NCBI GenBank assembly: GCA_964449305.1
Contig: CAYUYM010000110.1
Coordinates: forward strand, 1-12,132
DNA length: 12,132 bases
Direction: 5' to 3'
Origin: CAYUYM01 sp964449305
Lineage (GTDB): Bacteria > Bacteroidota > Ignavibacteria > SZUA-365 > CAYQST01
In this document: positions 1 to 6,863 of the stretch, piece after piece
How the letters are laid out: the number at the start of each line of letters is the position of its first letter
Position numbering within the stretch: position 1 is the stretch's first letter
Program-made: the position numbers and the translations under genes
Notes under the pieces: model-generated
What the model saw: only the letters and a program-made list of their open reading frames with translations
Told to the model about the DNA's origin: nothing
Databases searched by the model: none

Positions 1-1
1 C

Positions 2-319
2 CAGGCCGCCATGCAGGCCGGTTTGAAGAAGGCCATCGAGGTGCCGCTCACCACCATGCGCGTCGCGGATTCGTGCTGGGATGCCATGGAGGAAATGGCC
101 CATCACGGCAACCCCGCCTCCAAGTCGGACCTCGAGGTCGGTGCCCGGTCACTCGAGACCGGCATCTGGGGCGCCTACAAGAACGTGATGATCAACATGC
201 GCACCATCACCGATGAGGCCTTCAAGGCACGCATCACGGTGGAGGCTGAGGCCATGCTCGCACGCGCGAAGGAGAAGTCCATCACAGTCCTCTCCATCCT
301 CGACGGCCGCTCCGCCTGA
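2..319 (+). CDS. ftcD: Formiminotransferase-cyclodeaminase (cyclodeaminase domain), 3' end only
   Basis: The gene enters from the left edge, so only the last 105 residues are visible, from a CAG codon at position 2 to TGA at 317-319. They match the C-terminal part of the formimidoyltetrahydrofolate cyclodeaminase domain: a helical stretch 'EVPLTTMRVADSCW', then 'GNPASKSDLEVGARSLE', then 'GAYKNVMINM'. The conserved 'GN-x-x-S-x-SD-x-x-VGA' pattern is typical of the family. The domain releases ammonia from 5-formimino-THF to give 5,10-methenyl-THF, in the histidine and one-carbon route in the cytoplasm. Whether a glutamate formiminotransferase domain lies upstream cannot be seen. The ATG at 11 is internal, not a start. 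The next gene begins 48 bp downstream with its own ribosome binding site. Family assignment is by recognition of motifs. Confidence 0.82.
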   Translation, partial: QAAMQAGLKKAIEVPLTTMRVADSCWDAMEEMAHHGNPASKSDLEVGARSLETGIWGAYKNVMINMRTITDEAFKARITVEAEAMLARAKEKSITVLSILDGRSA

Positions 320-356
320 TCCCACGCCAGTTCACGAACCACAACGACCATTGACG

Positions 357-362
357 AAGGAG
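357..362 (+). promoter_or_regulatory. Strong Shine-Dalgarno site of the cytochrome c gene
   Basis: AAGGAG lies 5 nt before the ATG at 368. It fixes that start and is one of the few clear ribosome binding sites in the window. Confidence 0.75.
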
Positions 363-367
363 ACCAT

Positions 368-733
368 ATGAGAACCGGAATCACACTGGCCATGATCGCA
401 GCCGTCTGCGTTCTTGTCGCCGCCTGCGGCTCGAAATCCGACAAGCCATCCGGAAATGTGGAGATGGGGAGGAAATACTTCTCCCAGCAGGGCTGCACAC
501 TCTGCCATGGCGAGGATGCCGGCGGAAAGAACATGGCTCCCGCGCTGCGCAATCTTTCCCAACATTACACCAGGGAGACGCTGATCAAGTACCTCGAGGA
601 TCCGATGGAGTACACAAAGACGGATCAGCGGCTCCAGGAGCAGGCACCCAAGTATGCCGGTGCAATGCCGGGCTACGCGAACCTCGGCCCCGAAAAACTC
701 AGCGCCCTCGCGGATTTCCTCATGTCCCTGTGA
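368..733 (+). CDS. Small lipoprotein c-type cytochrome
   Basis: This 121-residue protein starts at an ATG with AAGGAG 5 nt upstream. Residues 1-19 are a lipoprotein signal peptide with lipobox V17-A18-A19-C20, so the mature protein should be lipid-anchored through C20, on the outer face of the inner membrane or in the outer membrane. A single class I cytochrome c domain follows. The haem motif C43-T-L-C46-H47 attaches and ligates haem, and M100 in 'GAMPGY' is the likely distal ligand. One haem and about 100 mature residues fit a small electron-carrier monohaem cytochrome. The partner oxidase or reductase is not in the window. The gene lies between ftcD, with no obvious functional link, and the convergent haem-chaperone-like gene hemW. 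Exact redox partner and subfamily are unknown; the class and lipoprotein call are secure. Confidence 0.88.
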   Translation: MRTGITLAMIAAVCVLVAACGSKSDKPSGNVEMGRKYFSQQGCTLCHGEDAGGKNMAPALRNLSQHYTRETLIKYLEDPMEYTKTDQRLQEQAPKYAGAMPGYANLGPEKLSALADFLMSL

Positions 734-822
734 TGCCGGCGGCGCATCCACGCCGATTCTTCATCACCTGACCACGGAGCTCGACACCTGATCCTGTGAC
801 ACCGCAGGTGCCGATCCGTGCG

Positions 823-1944
823 TCACATCAGCCGTTCACAGATCTCGTCACACAGGAGAAACCCTGCGCGCGTGAGCCGCAGCGTTTCGTCCTCCACCAC
901 AGCCAACCCGGCATTGCACAGGGCGGTGATCACGGCATGCCGCTCGCGCATCAGGTCGCACCCGAATTCGTCGCGATGGCGTGTCAGGGACAGCCCCCCG
1001 CTGCGCAGTGATAGGAAGAGGTGTTCCCGTTGCCGCATGCCTGGGGTGATCGTCTCCCCGTCGATCGAAGGTGGGACGCCATCCTCCACCATCCGCATCC
1101 ACCGCCCAAGATCCGGCACATTCCACGTGCGTCGTGATGCCCAGGTGCCGTGGGCCGACGGCCCGAATCCCAGGTAGTCATCGAGCGCCCATGTGGACAG
1201 GTTGTGCCGGCATTCATGCCCCGGCCGTGCGTGGTTGGACACCTCGTATTGCCGGAACCCCGCGGCGCCGAGCGTCTCCATTGTCGTCTCCACCAGCGCC
1301 GCATCCAGCTCGCGATCGGGAAGAAGCGTCGGGTCGATGTGCGCCATGCGCGCGAGGGGGGTGGCCTCTTCCAGCGTCAGCGCGTAACAGCTGATGTGGG
1401 GCACACCGAGATCGATGGCCGTGTGGAGGTTGCGACGCCACGCGTCGATGGTCTGCCCCGGCAGGGCGGACATCAGATCGATGCCGACGCTGGCGAAGCC
1501 CGTCCGCAGGGCCGCCTGCACGGCCCCGCGCGCCCCGCGGGAGTCGTGGATGCGGCTGAGGAAGCGGAGGTCGGCATCGTCGAAGGATTGGACGCCGATG
1601 GAGAGGCGCGTGACGCCGGCGGCGTGATAGCCGGCGAGTGTCGTATCGTCGATCGTTCCGGGATTGCTCTCCATCGAGATCTCCGCATCGGGGGTGAGGG
1701 TGATGCGTGAGCGCAGATGGCACAGGATGCGGTCCACCTCGGCCGGCATCAGGAGGCTGGGAGTGCCCCCGCCGAAGTACACACTGGTGAACTCCTGGAG
1801 CGGCGGCACGGGCACGCGCAGGTCGATCTCCCGCAGGAGGGCGTCGACAAAGCGCCCCCGAAGCTGTGTGTCGGTGACGGAGTAGAAGTCACAGTAGACG
1901 CACCTGGATTCGCAGAAGGGAATGTGCAGATACGCCGTCGGCAT
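823..1944 (-). CDS. hemW: HemW-type radical SAM protein (haem chaperone)
   Basis: The protein has 373 residues from the ATG at 1944. The open frame extends upstream, but family members begin directly at 'MPTAYLHIPFC', so this start is chosen. The radical-SAM motif is C11-x3-C15-x2-C18-x-F20. The Phe after the third Cys, where HemN has a fourth Cys, marks HemW rather than oxygen-independent coproporphyrinogen III oxidase. The SAM-binding 'GGGTPS' is at 58-63, 'ESNPGT' at 92-97, and the HemW-specific region 'RPGHECRHN' to 'GFGPSAHG' at 240-266, followed by the C-terminal HemN domain. HemW binds haem and a [4Fe-4S] cluster and is thought to hand haem to target proteins. The ATG overlaps the upstream lepB stop by one base (TGATG), which suggests translational coupling. 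The gene is last in the minus-strand cluster. Many databases call such proteins HemN-like oxidases, which is probably wrong here. Confidence 0.88.
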   Translation of the reverse strand: MPTAYLHIPFCESRCVYCDFYSVTDTQLRGRFVDALLREIDLRVPVPPLQEFTSVYFGGGTPSLLMPAEVDRILCHLRSRITLTPDAEISMESNPGTIDDTTLAGYHAAGVTRLSIGVQSFDDADLRFLSRIHDSRGARGAVQAALRTGFASVGIDLMSALPGQTIDAWRRNLHTAIDLGVPHISCYALTLEEATPLARMAHIDPTLLPDRELDAALVETTMETLGAAGFRQYEVSNHARPGHECRHNLSTWALDDYLGFGPSAHGTWASRRTWNVPDLGRWMRMVEDGVPPSIDGETITPGMRQREHLFLSLRSGGLSLTRHRDEFGCDLMRERHAVITALCNAGLAVVEDETLRLTRAGFLLCDEICERLM

Positions 1945-3044
1945 CAGTGCACCAGGCTGAAGATCCTGTCCCAGCGGATTGACCCGATGAGCGCGATGGG
2001 GGAGGTGAGGGGGATGGAGGAATCCCACGACCAGTAGATGAGGATGGGCCGTCCGATGATGTGCTCCTCCGGCACGTAGCCCCAATAGCGGCTGTCGATG
2101 CTGTTGTCGCGGTTGTCGCCCATGAAGAAGAAGTAGTTCCGTTCCACGGTGTACTGTTCCACGGCGCGGCCGTCGATCTCGATGCGGCCATCGGTGGCGA
2201 AGCGGATCGTGTGATCCTCACCCTCGATGAACTGCCGCCATTGGTCGAGGGAGGCGACGGTCAGATCGATGCGCATGCCTTTGTAGGGCACAGTGGCCGG
2301 GCCCCACCAGTCCTTGTTGTAGGGCAGGCCCTTCGGGAAGATGTCGGGTTCCACCTCGCCCGGGCGCTGGGTGTAGGATTCGTGGAGTGCATTCGGCGGG
2401 GTGGTTTGAAGCATGCCGTTGACCAGCAGCCTCTTGCCGGCGATCTCCACGGTGTCGCCCGGCAGGCCGACAAGCCGTTTCACATAACAGCGGTACTCTG
2501 CGTGCCCGCCGTCGCGTGGCATGTGGGGCATTTCGAACACGATCACATCGCCACGGTCTGGTGCATCATAGCCGGGCAGGAGGGTGACATGCGGGATGGG
2601 GATGGTGGTCAGAGGAAGCGTCCTCGGGGATTCGATGCCGAAGACCGCCTTGTTCACCAGGAGGAAGTCCCCCACCATGAGGGTGTTCTGCATGGATTCG
2701 GAGGGGATGCCGAAGGCTTCGACAAGGAGAAGCTTGACGAGGAAGCCGGCGGCGCAGGCCAGGATGATGATCCGCAGGTGGGCGCGCCACCAGGTTTGCC
2801 CGGGGGGGGGGGCTTGGATGGCGTGTGTCCCGGCATCGACGATCGCTGCGTCCGGCGTGTCGCCGATGGGCGCTTCCGGCATGATGGCTTCATCGCCCGA
2901 TGTGGGGAATGGACGGTCGGGCGCATCCTCCCCGGTGGGGGGCAGTGGCGCAGGAGCAGATGTGTCGGGGGTGTCGTCGTCCGTGGTCATGGAGATCACC
3001 GCAGGGAGGAGTGCGCCCGCCGGGGGGGCCTCCACCAGCGTCAC
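1944..3044 (-). CDS. lepB: Signal peptidase I, paralogue with long acidic N-terminal tail
   Basis: This 366-residue type I signal peptidase removes signal peptides from exported proteins at the outer face of the inner membrane. Residues 1-85 are Pro/Asp/Glu-rich and probably disordered; a single membrane segment follows at about 89-109. The nucleophile is S117 in 'PSESMQNTL', the general base K189 in 'YVKRLVGLPGD', and box E 'GDNRDNS' is at 309-315. About 100 residues are inserted before box E relative to minimal enzymes, as in the neighbouring paralogue. The start is uncertain: GTG at 3044 lies 6 nt after the upstream stop, while ATG at 2990 would give 348 residues. Neither has a clear ribosome binding site. 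An uninterrupted run of 11 C (2802-2812, coding strand) encodes part of 'APPPG' just before the membrane segment and could slip. The gene is co-directional with lepA, the other lepB and hemW. Confidence 0.9.
   Translation of the reverse strand: MTLVEAPPAGALLPAVISMTTDDDTPDTSAPAPLPPTGEDAPDRPFPTSGDEAIMPEAPIGDTPDAAIVDAGTHAIQAPPPGQTWWRAHLRIIILACAAGFLVKLLLVEAFGIPSESMQNTLMVGDFLLVNKAVFGIESPRTLPLTTIPIPHVTLLPGYDAPDRGDVIVFEMPHMPRDGGHAEYRCYVKRLVGLPGDTVEIAGKRLLVNGMLQTTPPNALHESYTQRPGEVEPDIFPKGLPYNKDWWGPATVPYKGMRIDLTVASLDQWRQFIEGEDHTIRFATDGRIEIDGRAVEQYTVERNYFFFMGDNRDNSIDSRYWGYVPEEHIIGRPILIYWSWDSSIPLTSPIALIGSIRWDRIFSLVH
2802..2812 (-). repeat. C11 homopolymer tract inside a lepB coding region
   Basis: Eleven consecutive C on the coding strand (G on the plus strand) encode part of the Pro run 'APPPG' at about residues 78-82, between the disordered tail and the membrane segment. 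Loss or gain of one base would frameshift the enzyme before its catalytic domain. It is the longest single-base run I see in the window; the next is a G7 at 3022-3028 in the same gene. Confidence 0.9.
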
Positions 3045-3050
3045 CCGCGG

Positions 3051-4004
3051 TCAGCGGATGATGCTGCCGATCCGCCCGAAGCGGATCGAGCCGAGTTTCT
3101 TGAAGAGGTTGTAGATGGGCACATCGGGGTCCCAGGACCAGTACACGACTATGGGAGTGCCGATCACATCGTGTTCCGGAATGCAGCCCCAGTATCGTCC
3201 GTCGAGGGAGTTGTCGCGGTTGTCACCCATGCCGAACACATAGTCCCGCTCCACGGTGTAGGATGTCGCCGGCGCGCCATCGATCATGAGCGAGGTGCCG
3301 GACATGGAGACCGTGTGCCCTTCACGCGCGATGAAGGTGTACCACTCGGGAATGGTCTCCGTGGTGAGCTGGATCACGTCGCCCTTGCCGGGGATGACGA
3401 AGGGCCCCCAGTTGTCGCGGTTCCAGGGTTTTCCCGGCGGCCAGATGCCGTCCTCGGCGATGCCTGGGGTGCGCACGGTGGGATCCATGTAATGGATGCC
3501 GCCGATGTCCGTCGGATTGAACTCGGGCCTGCCATTGCGCAGGAGCAGCTTGTTGACAACCTGGATGGTGTCGTGCGACACGCCCACGCAGCGTTTCAGA
3601 TAGAACTGGAAGATGGGGGACTTCACCTCGTCACGGTTGCCGGGGAAGATGAACACGATCACATCACCCGGCCGTGGATCGCGGAACCCGGGGATGCGGA
3701 AGTAGGGGATTTCGATCTCCCTCCCGGTGATGAGCCCGAGGATGGGGATGGTGGGCGGTGTGGTGCCGCCGTAGAGGAACTTGTTGACAAACAGGAGATC
3801 CCCGGCCATCACCGTGTTCTCCATGGATCCCGTGGGGACCTGGAAGGAGGCGATCAGGAAGCTGTTGAGGATGATGACGGCGAGCAGGGCCCAGCCGATC
3901 GACCGCATGAACTCCTGGAATTTCTGCTTGGGCGTCAGCACAGGTTTCGCGGTCTCTTTTTCCGCCTTGGTCAGGATCTTTTTCTTGTCTTCTTGAGGTG
4001 CCAT
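3051..4004 (-). CDS. lepB: Signal peptidase I
   Basis: This is a 317-residue leader peptidase. A Lys/Glu-rich cytoplasmic tail (1-33) precedes one membrane segment (about 35-53). The catalytic Ser is S60 in 'VPTGSMENT', the catalytic Lys is K137 in 'FYLKRCVGVS', and box E 'GDNRDNS' is at 260-266, followed by the 'RYWG' and 'YWSWD' blocks. Extra residues between boxes D and E ('IHYMDPT', 'PWNRDNWGPF') make it longer than Bacillus-type enzymes, as is common in Bacteroidota and relatives. It cleaves Sec and Tat signal peptides after membrane translocation. It starts 42 bp after lepA, with no clear Shine-Dalgarno sequence, and is followed after 6 nt by a paralogue that keeps the same catalytic residues. 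The pair looks like an old tandem duplication: the motifs agree but most other residues differ. Probably part of one lepA-lepB-lepB-hemW transcript. Confidence 0.93.
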   Translation of the reverse strand: MAPQEDKKKILTKAEKETAKPVLTPKQKFQEFMRSIGWALLAVIILNSFLIASFQVPTGSMENTVMAGDLLFVNKFLYGGTTPPTIPILGLITGREIEIPYFRIPGFRDPRPGDVIVFIFPGNRDEVKSPIFQFYLKRCVGVSHDTIQVVNKLLLRNGRPEFNPTDIGGIHYMDPTVRTPGIAEDGIWPPGKPWNRDNWGPFVIPGKGDVIQLTTETIPEWYTFIAREGHTVSMSGTSLMIDGAPATSYTVERDYVFGMGDNRDNSLDGRYWGCIPEHDVIGTPIVVYWSWDPDVPIYNLFKKLGSIRFGRIGSIIR

Positions 4005-4046
4005 GGGGATTGATTCTGGTGGGAGTGCTGTCGGATTGTCGCGCGT

Positions 4047-5846
4047 CTACTGGTCCATGGAGAGCACGGCGAGGAAGGCCTCCTGGGGGATCTCCACCAC
4101 GCCGACCTGTTTCATGCGTTTCTTGCCTTCCTTCTGTTTCTCCAGGAGCTTGCGCTTGCGGCTGATGTCACCGCCGTAGCACTTCGCGGTCACATTCTTG
4201 CGAAGTGCCTTCACTACGTCGCGCGCGATCACTTTGTTGCCGATGGACGCCTGAATGACCACTTCGAACATCTGCTTCGGGATCAGGTGTTTGAGCTTGC
4301 TGCAGAGGCGGCGCCCCCAGTCGTAGGACTTGGTGCGATGGACGATGCTCGACAGGGCATCGAGCGGCTCCCCGTTGATGAGGATGTCGAGCTTGACGAG
4401 CTCCGATTCGCGGTACTCGTGGAATTCGTAGTCGAAGGACGCATACCCACGCGACACGGACTTCAGCTTGTCATAGAAGTCGAAGATGATCTCTGCGAGG
4501 GGGAGCTCGAAGGTGATGTCGACGCGAGTGGGATCGAGATAGGTGGTATTGAGATACACGCCGCGTCGATCCATGCACAGCTTCATGATGTTGCCCATGT
4601 ACTCGGTGGGGGTGATGATCTGGGCCTTGATGAAGGGTTCCTTGATGTGATCCACCTTTCCGAGATCAGGGAGCAGGGACGGGTTGTCGATGACCATCTC
4701 CTCGCCGGTCTCGCGGATCACCACGATGTACTCCACATTGGGGACGGTGGTGATGAGGGACTGGTTGAACTCGCGCTCGAGGCGTTCCTGGACGATCTCC
4801 ATGTGGAGCAGGCCGAGAAAGCCGCAGCGGAAGCCGAACCCGAGGGCGGCGGAGGATTCCGGTTCGTACATGATGCTGGAATCGTTGAGCTTGAGCTTGG
4901 ACAGGGCGTCCCGGAGCTCCTCGAACTCCTCGGAGATGGAGGGGTAGAGCCCGCTGAACACCATGGGCTTCACCTTTTTGTAGCCGGGAAGCGGTTCCGG
5001 TGCGGGCCTCCGGAGGTGCGTCACCGTGTCACCCACATTGGTGTCGGCCACGTCCTTGACGCCGGCGATGAGGTAGCCCACGTCACCGGCCTGGAGCATG
5101 CCACTCCGCCGCTTCTTCATGAGCAGGATGCCGACCTCCTCGGCCTCGAAGTCCTTGCCATTGGAGAAGAAGTGGATCTGATCACCCTCGCGGAGGGTGC
5201 CCTGCATCACGCGGAGGTAGACGACGGCGCCGCGATAGGAGTCGAACACGGAATCGAAGATGAGGGCCTGGAGGGGGGCGTAGGGATCGCCCTTGGGGGC
5301 CGGGATGCGGTCCACGATGGCGGTCAGGACGTCGTCGATGCCGATGCCTGCCTTGGCGCTGATGGGGATGACATCGTCCGGTTTGCAGCCGATGAGCTCG
5401 ACGATGGTCTGCCGCACGGTGTCGACCATGGCCGAGGCGAGGTCCACCTTGTTGATGACGGGGATGATCTCGAGTCCCGCCTCGATGGCGAAGTACAGGT
5501 TGCTGATGGTCTGAGCCTCGATGCCCTGTGTCGCATCCACCACCAGGATGGCGCCCTCGCAGGCATTGAGCGAGCGGGACACCTCGTAGGCGAAATCCAC
5601 ATGCCCCGGGGTGTCGATGAGGTTCAGCGTGTACTCCTGCCCATCGGAGTGGTGGTACTTCATCTGGATCGCGTGGAGCTTGATGGTGATGCCGCGCTCC
5701 TGCTCGAGATCCATATCATCGAGGACCTGGTTTGTCGTGAAATCCCGCTGCGACAGCGTGCCCGTGGTTTCGAGCAGGCGGTCGGCCAGCGTGGATTTGC
5801 CATGGTCGATGTGGGCGATGATACAGAAGTTGCGATTGAAATGCAT
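4047..5846 (-). CDS. lepA: Elongation factor 4 (LepA), ribosome back-translocating GTPase
   Basis: The protein has 599 residues, the same length as E. coli LepA, when started at the ATG at 5846 ('MHFNRNFCIIAHIDHGKST'). The open frame runs on to 5933 but the extra residues are not family-like. The GTPase motifs are all present: P-loop 'AHIDHGKS' 11-18, 'RGITI' 51-55, 'DTPGH' 78-82, 'NKVD' 132-135 and 'SAK' 163-165. EF-G-like domains II, III and V follow, then the LepA-specific C-terminal domain with 'KCYGGDISRKRKLLEKQKEGKKRMK'-type basic residues and 'VEIPQEAFLAVL' at the end. LepA binds stalled or mistranslocated ribosomes and influences initiation and elongation. It is first in the minus-strand cluster, with a promoter candidate about 40 bp upstream and a weak or absent Shine-Dalgarno sequence. 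Stop codon is TAG. Confidence 0.96.
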   Translation of the reverse strand: MHFNRNFCIIAHIDHGKSTLADRLLETTGTLSQRDFTTNQVLDDMDLEQERGITIKLHAIQMKYHHSDGQEYTLNLIDTPGHVDFAYEVSRSLNACEGAILVVDATQGIEAQTISNLYFAIEAGLEIIPVINKVDLASAMVDTVRQTIVELIGCKPDDVIPISAKAGIGIDDVLTAIVDRIPAPKGDPYAPLQALIFDSVFDSYRGAVVYLRVMQGTLREGDQIHFFSNGKDFEAEEVGILLMKKRRSGMLQAGDVGYLIAGVKDVADTNVGDTVTHLRRPAPEPLPGYKKVKPMVFSGLYPSISEEFEELRDALSKLKLNDSSIMYEPESSAALGFGFRCGFLGLLHMEIVQERLEREFNQSLITTVPNVEYIVVIRETGEEMVIDNPSLLPDLGKVDHIKEPFIKAQIITPTEYMGNIMKLCMDRRGVYLNTTYLDPTRVDITFELPLAEIIFDFYDKLKSVSRGYASFDYEFHEYRESELVKLDILINGEPLDALSSIVHRTKSYDWGRRLCSKLKHLIPKQMFEVVIQASIGNKVIARDVVKALRKNVTAKCYGGDISRKRKLLEKQKEGKKRMKQVGVVEIPQEAFLAVLSMDQ

Positions 5847-5887
5847 GAACCCGATGGTTGAACGGTGACAGATTGATCCAGAAAACC

Positions 5888-5916
5888 AATATACCCCGTC
5901 GCCCGACGTCACGCAA
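5888..5916 (-). promoter_or_regulatory. Candidate sigma70-type promoter of the lepA cluster
   Basis: On the minus strand, TTGCGT (5916-5911) and TATATT (5893-5888) are separated by exactly 17 bp. This predicts transcription starting near 5881, giving a leader of about 35 nt before the lepA ATG. The -10 box matches TATAAT at 5 of 6 positions; the -35 box keeps only TTG. The divergent etfB promoter has the same architecture, which supports both. Confidence 0.5.
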
Positions 5917-5922
5917 GGTATG

Positions 5923-5943
5923 GCGCCGTCCACGGCCCGGCGC
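5923..5943. repeat. Inverted repeat between the divergent lepA and etfB promoters
   Basis: GCGCCG (5923-5928) and CGGCGC (5938-5943) form a perfect 6-bp inverted repeat around a 9-nt centre, immediately upstream of the lepA -35 box. It could be a protein-binding site or a chance GC-rich palindrome; no regulator is identified. Confidence 0.3.
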
Positions 5944-5985
5944 GGGGATGCGGGCGTCTGGGCCGGTGGGGGCGGCCCCCGTACA

Positions 5986-6014
5986 TTGGATTTTGCAGGG
6001 CCGTTATCTATATT
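5986..6014 (+). promoter_or_regulatory. Candidate sigma70-type promoter of etfBA
   Basis: TTGGAT (5986-5991) and TATATT (6009-6014) are spaced by 17 bp. This predicts a start near 6021 and a leader of about 55 nt before the etfB ATG. The surrounding DNA changes abruptly from very GC-rich to AT-rich here. The -10 box matches 5 of 6 consensus positions and the -35 box 3 of 6. Confidence 0.55.
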
Positions 6015-6060
6015 GATGTGCTATGTATCGATCTATTGCATCAAGGAATTTCTCACATAC

Positions 6061-6067
6061 AAGGAAG
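6061..6067 (+). promoter_or_regulatory. Shine-Dalgarno site that sets the etfB start
   Basis: AAGGAAG ends 8 nt before the ATG at 6076. It selects this start over upstream in-frame codons in an open frame that begins at 5920. Confidence 0.6.
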
Positions 6068-6075
6068 CAGTGCCG

Positions 6076-6825
6076 ATGAATATTTTCGTGTGCATCAGCC
6101 ATGTCCCCGACACGACCACGAAGGTCCAGGTCGGGAGCGATGGCAAATCCATCGACCCGTCCGGCGTCACCTACATCCTCAATCCCTATGATGAGTTTGG
6201 TGTGGAGGCGGGGCTCCAGTTGAAGGAGGCCCATGGTGGTGAGGTTACCGTGGTATGTGTCGGTTCGGATGCCGTCAAGGAGACCATCCGCAAGGCCTTC
6301 GGCATGGGGCCGGACAAGGGCATCCACATCAGGACCGATGAAGCGCTGGATTCCCTCGGTGTGGCCAACGCCATCGCCTCGGTGATGAAGGACCGGACTC
6401 CGGATGTGATCTTCTGCGGAAGGCAGTCAATCGACTTCGACGGCTGGCAGATGGCCGGCCTGTTGGGGGAACTGCTGAACATGCCGTCGGTGACGGTGGT
6501 GTCCAAACTCGACATCAGCGCTTCAGGCGACGTGGTGGCTGAACGGGACATCGAGGGTGGGCGCGAGACGGTGGCGACCAGGCTCCCTGCCGTGATCTCC
6601 ACGCAGAAGGGGCTGAACAATCCCCGGTATCCGAAAGTCCAGGCCATCATGGCCGCCAAGAAGAAGCCGATCGAGGAGGTGGCTGCTCCGGCATGGGAGA
6701 ACCGTGTGGAGACGCTCGGCATGGTCAAGCCGCCGATCAAGGCAGCCGGCCGCATCGTCGGCACAGGCGTCGACGCCGTCCCCGAGCTTGTCCGGCTCCT
6801 GCACGACGAAGCCAGGATCATCTGA
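6076..6825 (+). CDS. etfB: Electron transfer flavoprotein beta subunit
   Basis: The 249-residue protein starts 'MNIFVCISHVPDTTTKV', with AAGGAAG 8 nt upstream; 249 is near the usual family length of about 250-265. The N-terminal nucleotide-binding fold includes 'NPYDEFGVEAGLQLKE' (36-51) and 'CGRQSIDFDGWQ' (114-125), the region that binds AMP in ordinary ETFs. The beta-subunit signature 'GLNNPRYP' to 'IMAAKKKP' lies at 179-198, including the loop that docks onto partner dehydrogenases. With EtfA it forms a soluble FAD heterodimer that accepts electrons from acyl-CoA and similar dehydrogenases and passes them to ETF:quinone oxidoreductase. etfA follows after 38 bp. The AMP-loop differs from the usual 'DDD-x-NQTG', so whether this is the ordinary or a bifurcating type is open; no bifurcation partner is seen in the window. 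Confidence 0.93.
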   Translation: MNIFVCISHVPDTTTKVQVGSDGKSIDPSGVTYILNPYDEFGVEAGLQLKEAHGGEVTVVCVGSDAVKETIRKAFGMGPDKGIHIRTDEALDSLGVANAIASVMKDRTPDVIFCGRQSIDFDGWQMAGLLGELLNMPSVTVVSKLDISASGDVVAERDIEGGRETVATRLPAVISTQKGLNNPRYPKVQAIMAAKKKPIEEVAAPAWENRVETLGMVKPPIKAAGRIVGTGVDAVPELVRLLHDEARII

Positions 6826-6863
6826 TTCTCTCACCGCCATCCATCACAACGACATCCACATCC

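Noticed and set aside
736..762. Short GC hairpin (GGCG-CATCCA-CGCC) between the convergent cytochrome c and hemW genes
   Set aside because: A 4-bp stem with no proper T-tract is too weak to call a terminator.
823..2085. Reading the radical SAM gene as HemN (coproporphyrinogen III oxidase), or extending it to 2085
   Set aside because: The third Cys is followed by x-F rather than x-C and the HemN N-terminal region is absent. Residues upstream of 1944 are lepB coding sequence in another frame.
2061..4013. 650-codon open frame on the plus strand opposite both lepB genes
   Set aside because: It mirrors the lepB genes in antisense. GC-rich codon use suppresses stops on the opposite strand; the translation is low-complexity with no recognisable domain.
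4287..5861. 524-codon open frame opposite lepA
   Set aside because: Same cause: an antisense shadow rich in Asp, Gly, Val, Glu and Leu. lepA on the other strand is a certain gene with every GTPase motif.
5847..6075. Small gene in the lepA-etfB gap using the open frame from 5920
   Set aside because: The frame is just an upstream extension of etfB, with no ribosome binding site, and it crosses the promoter candidate.
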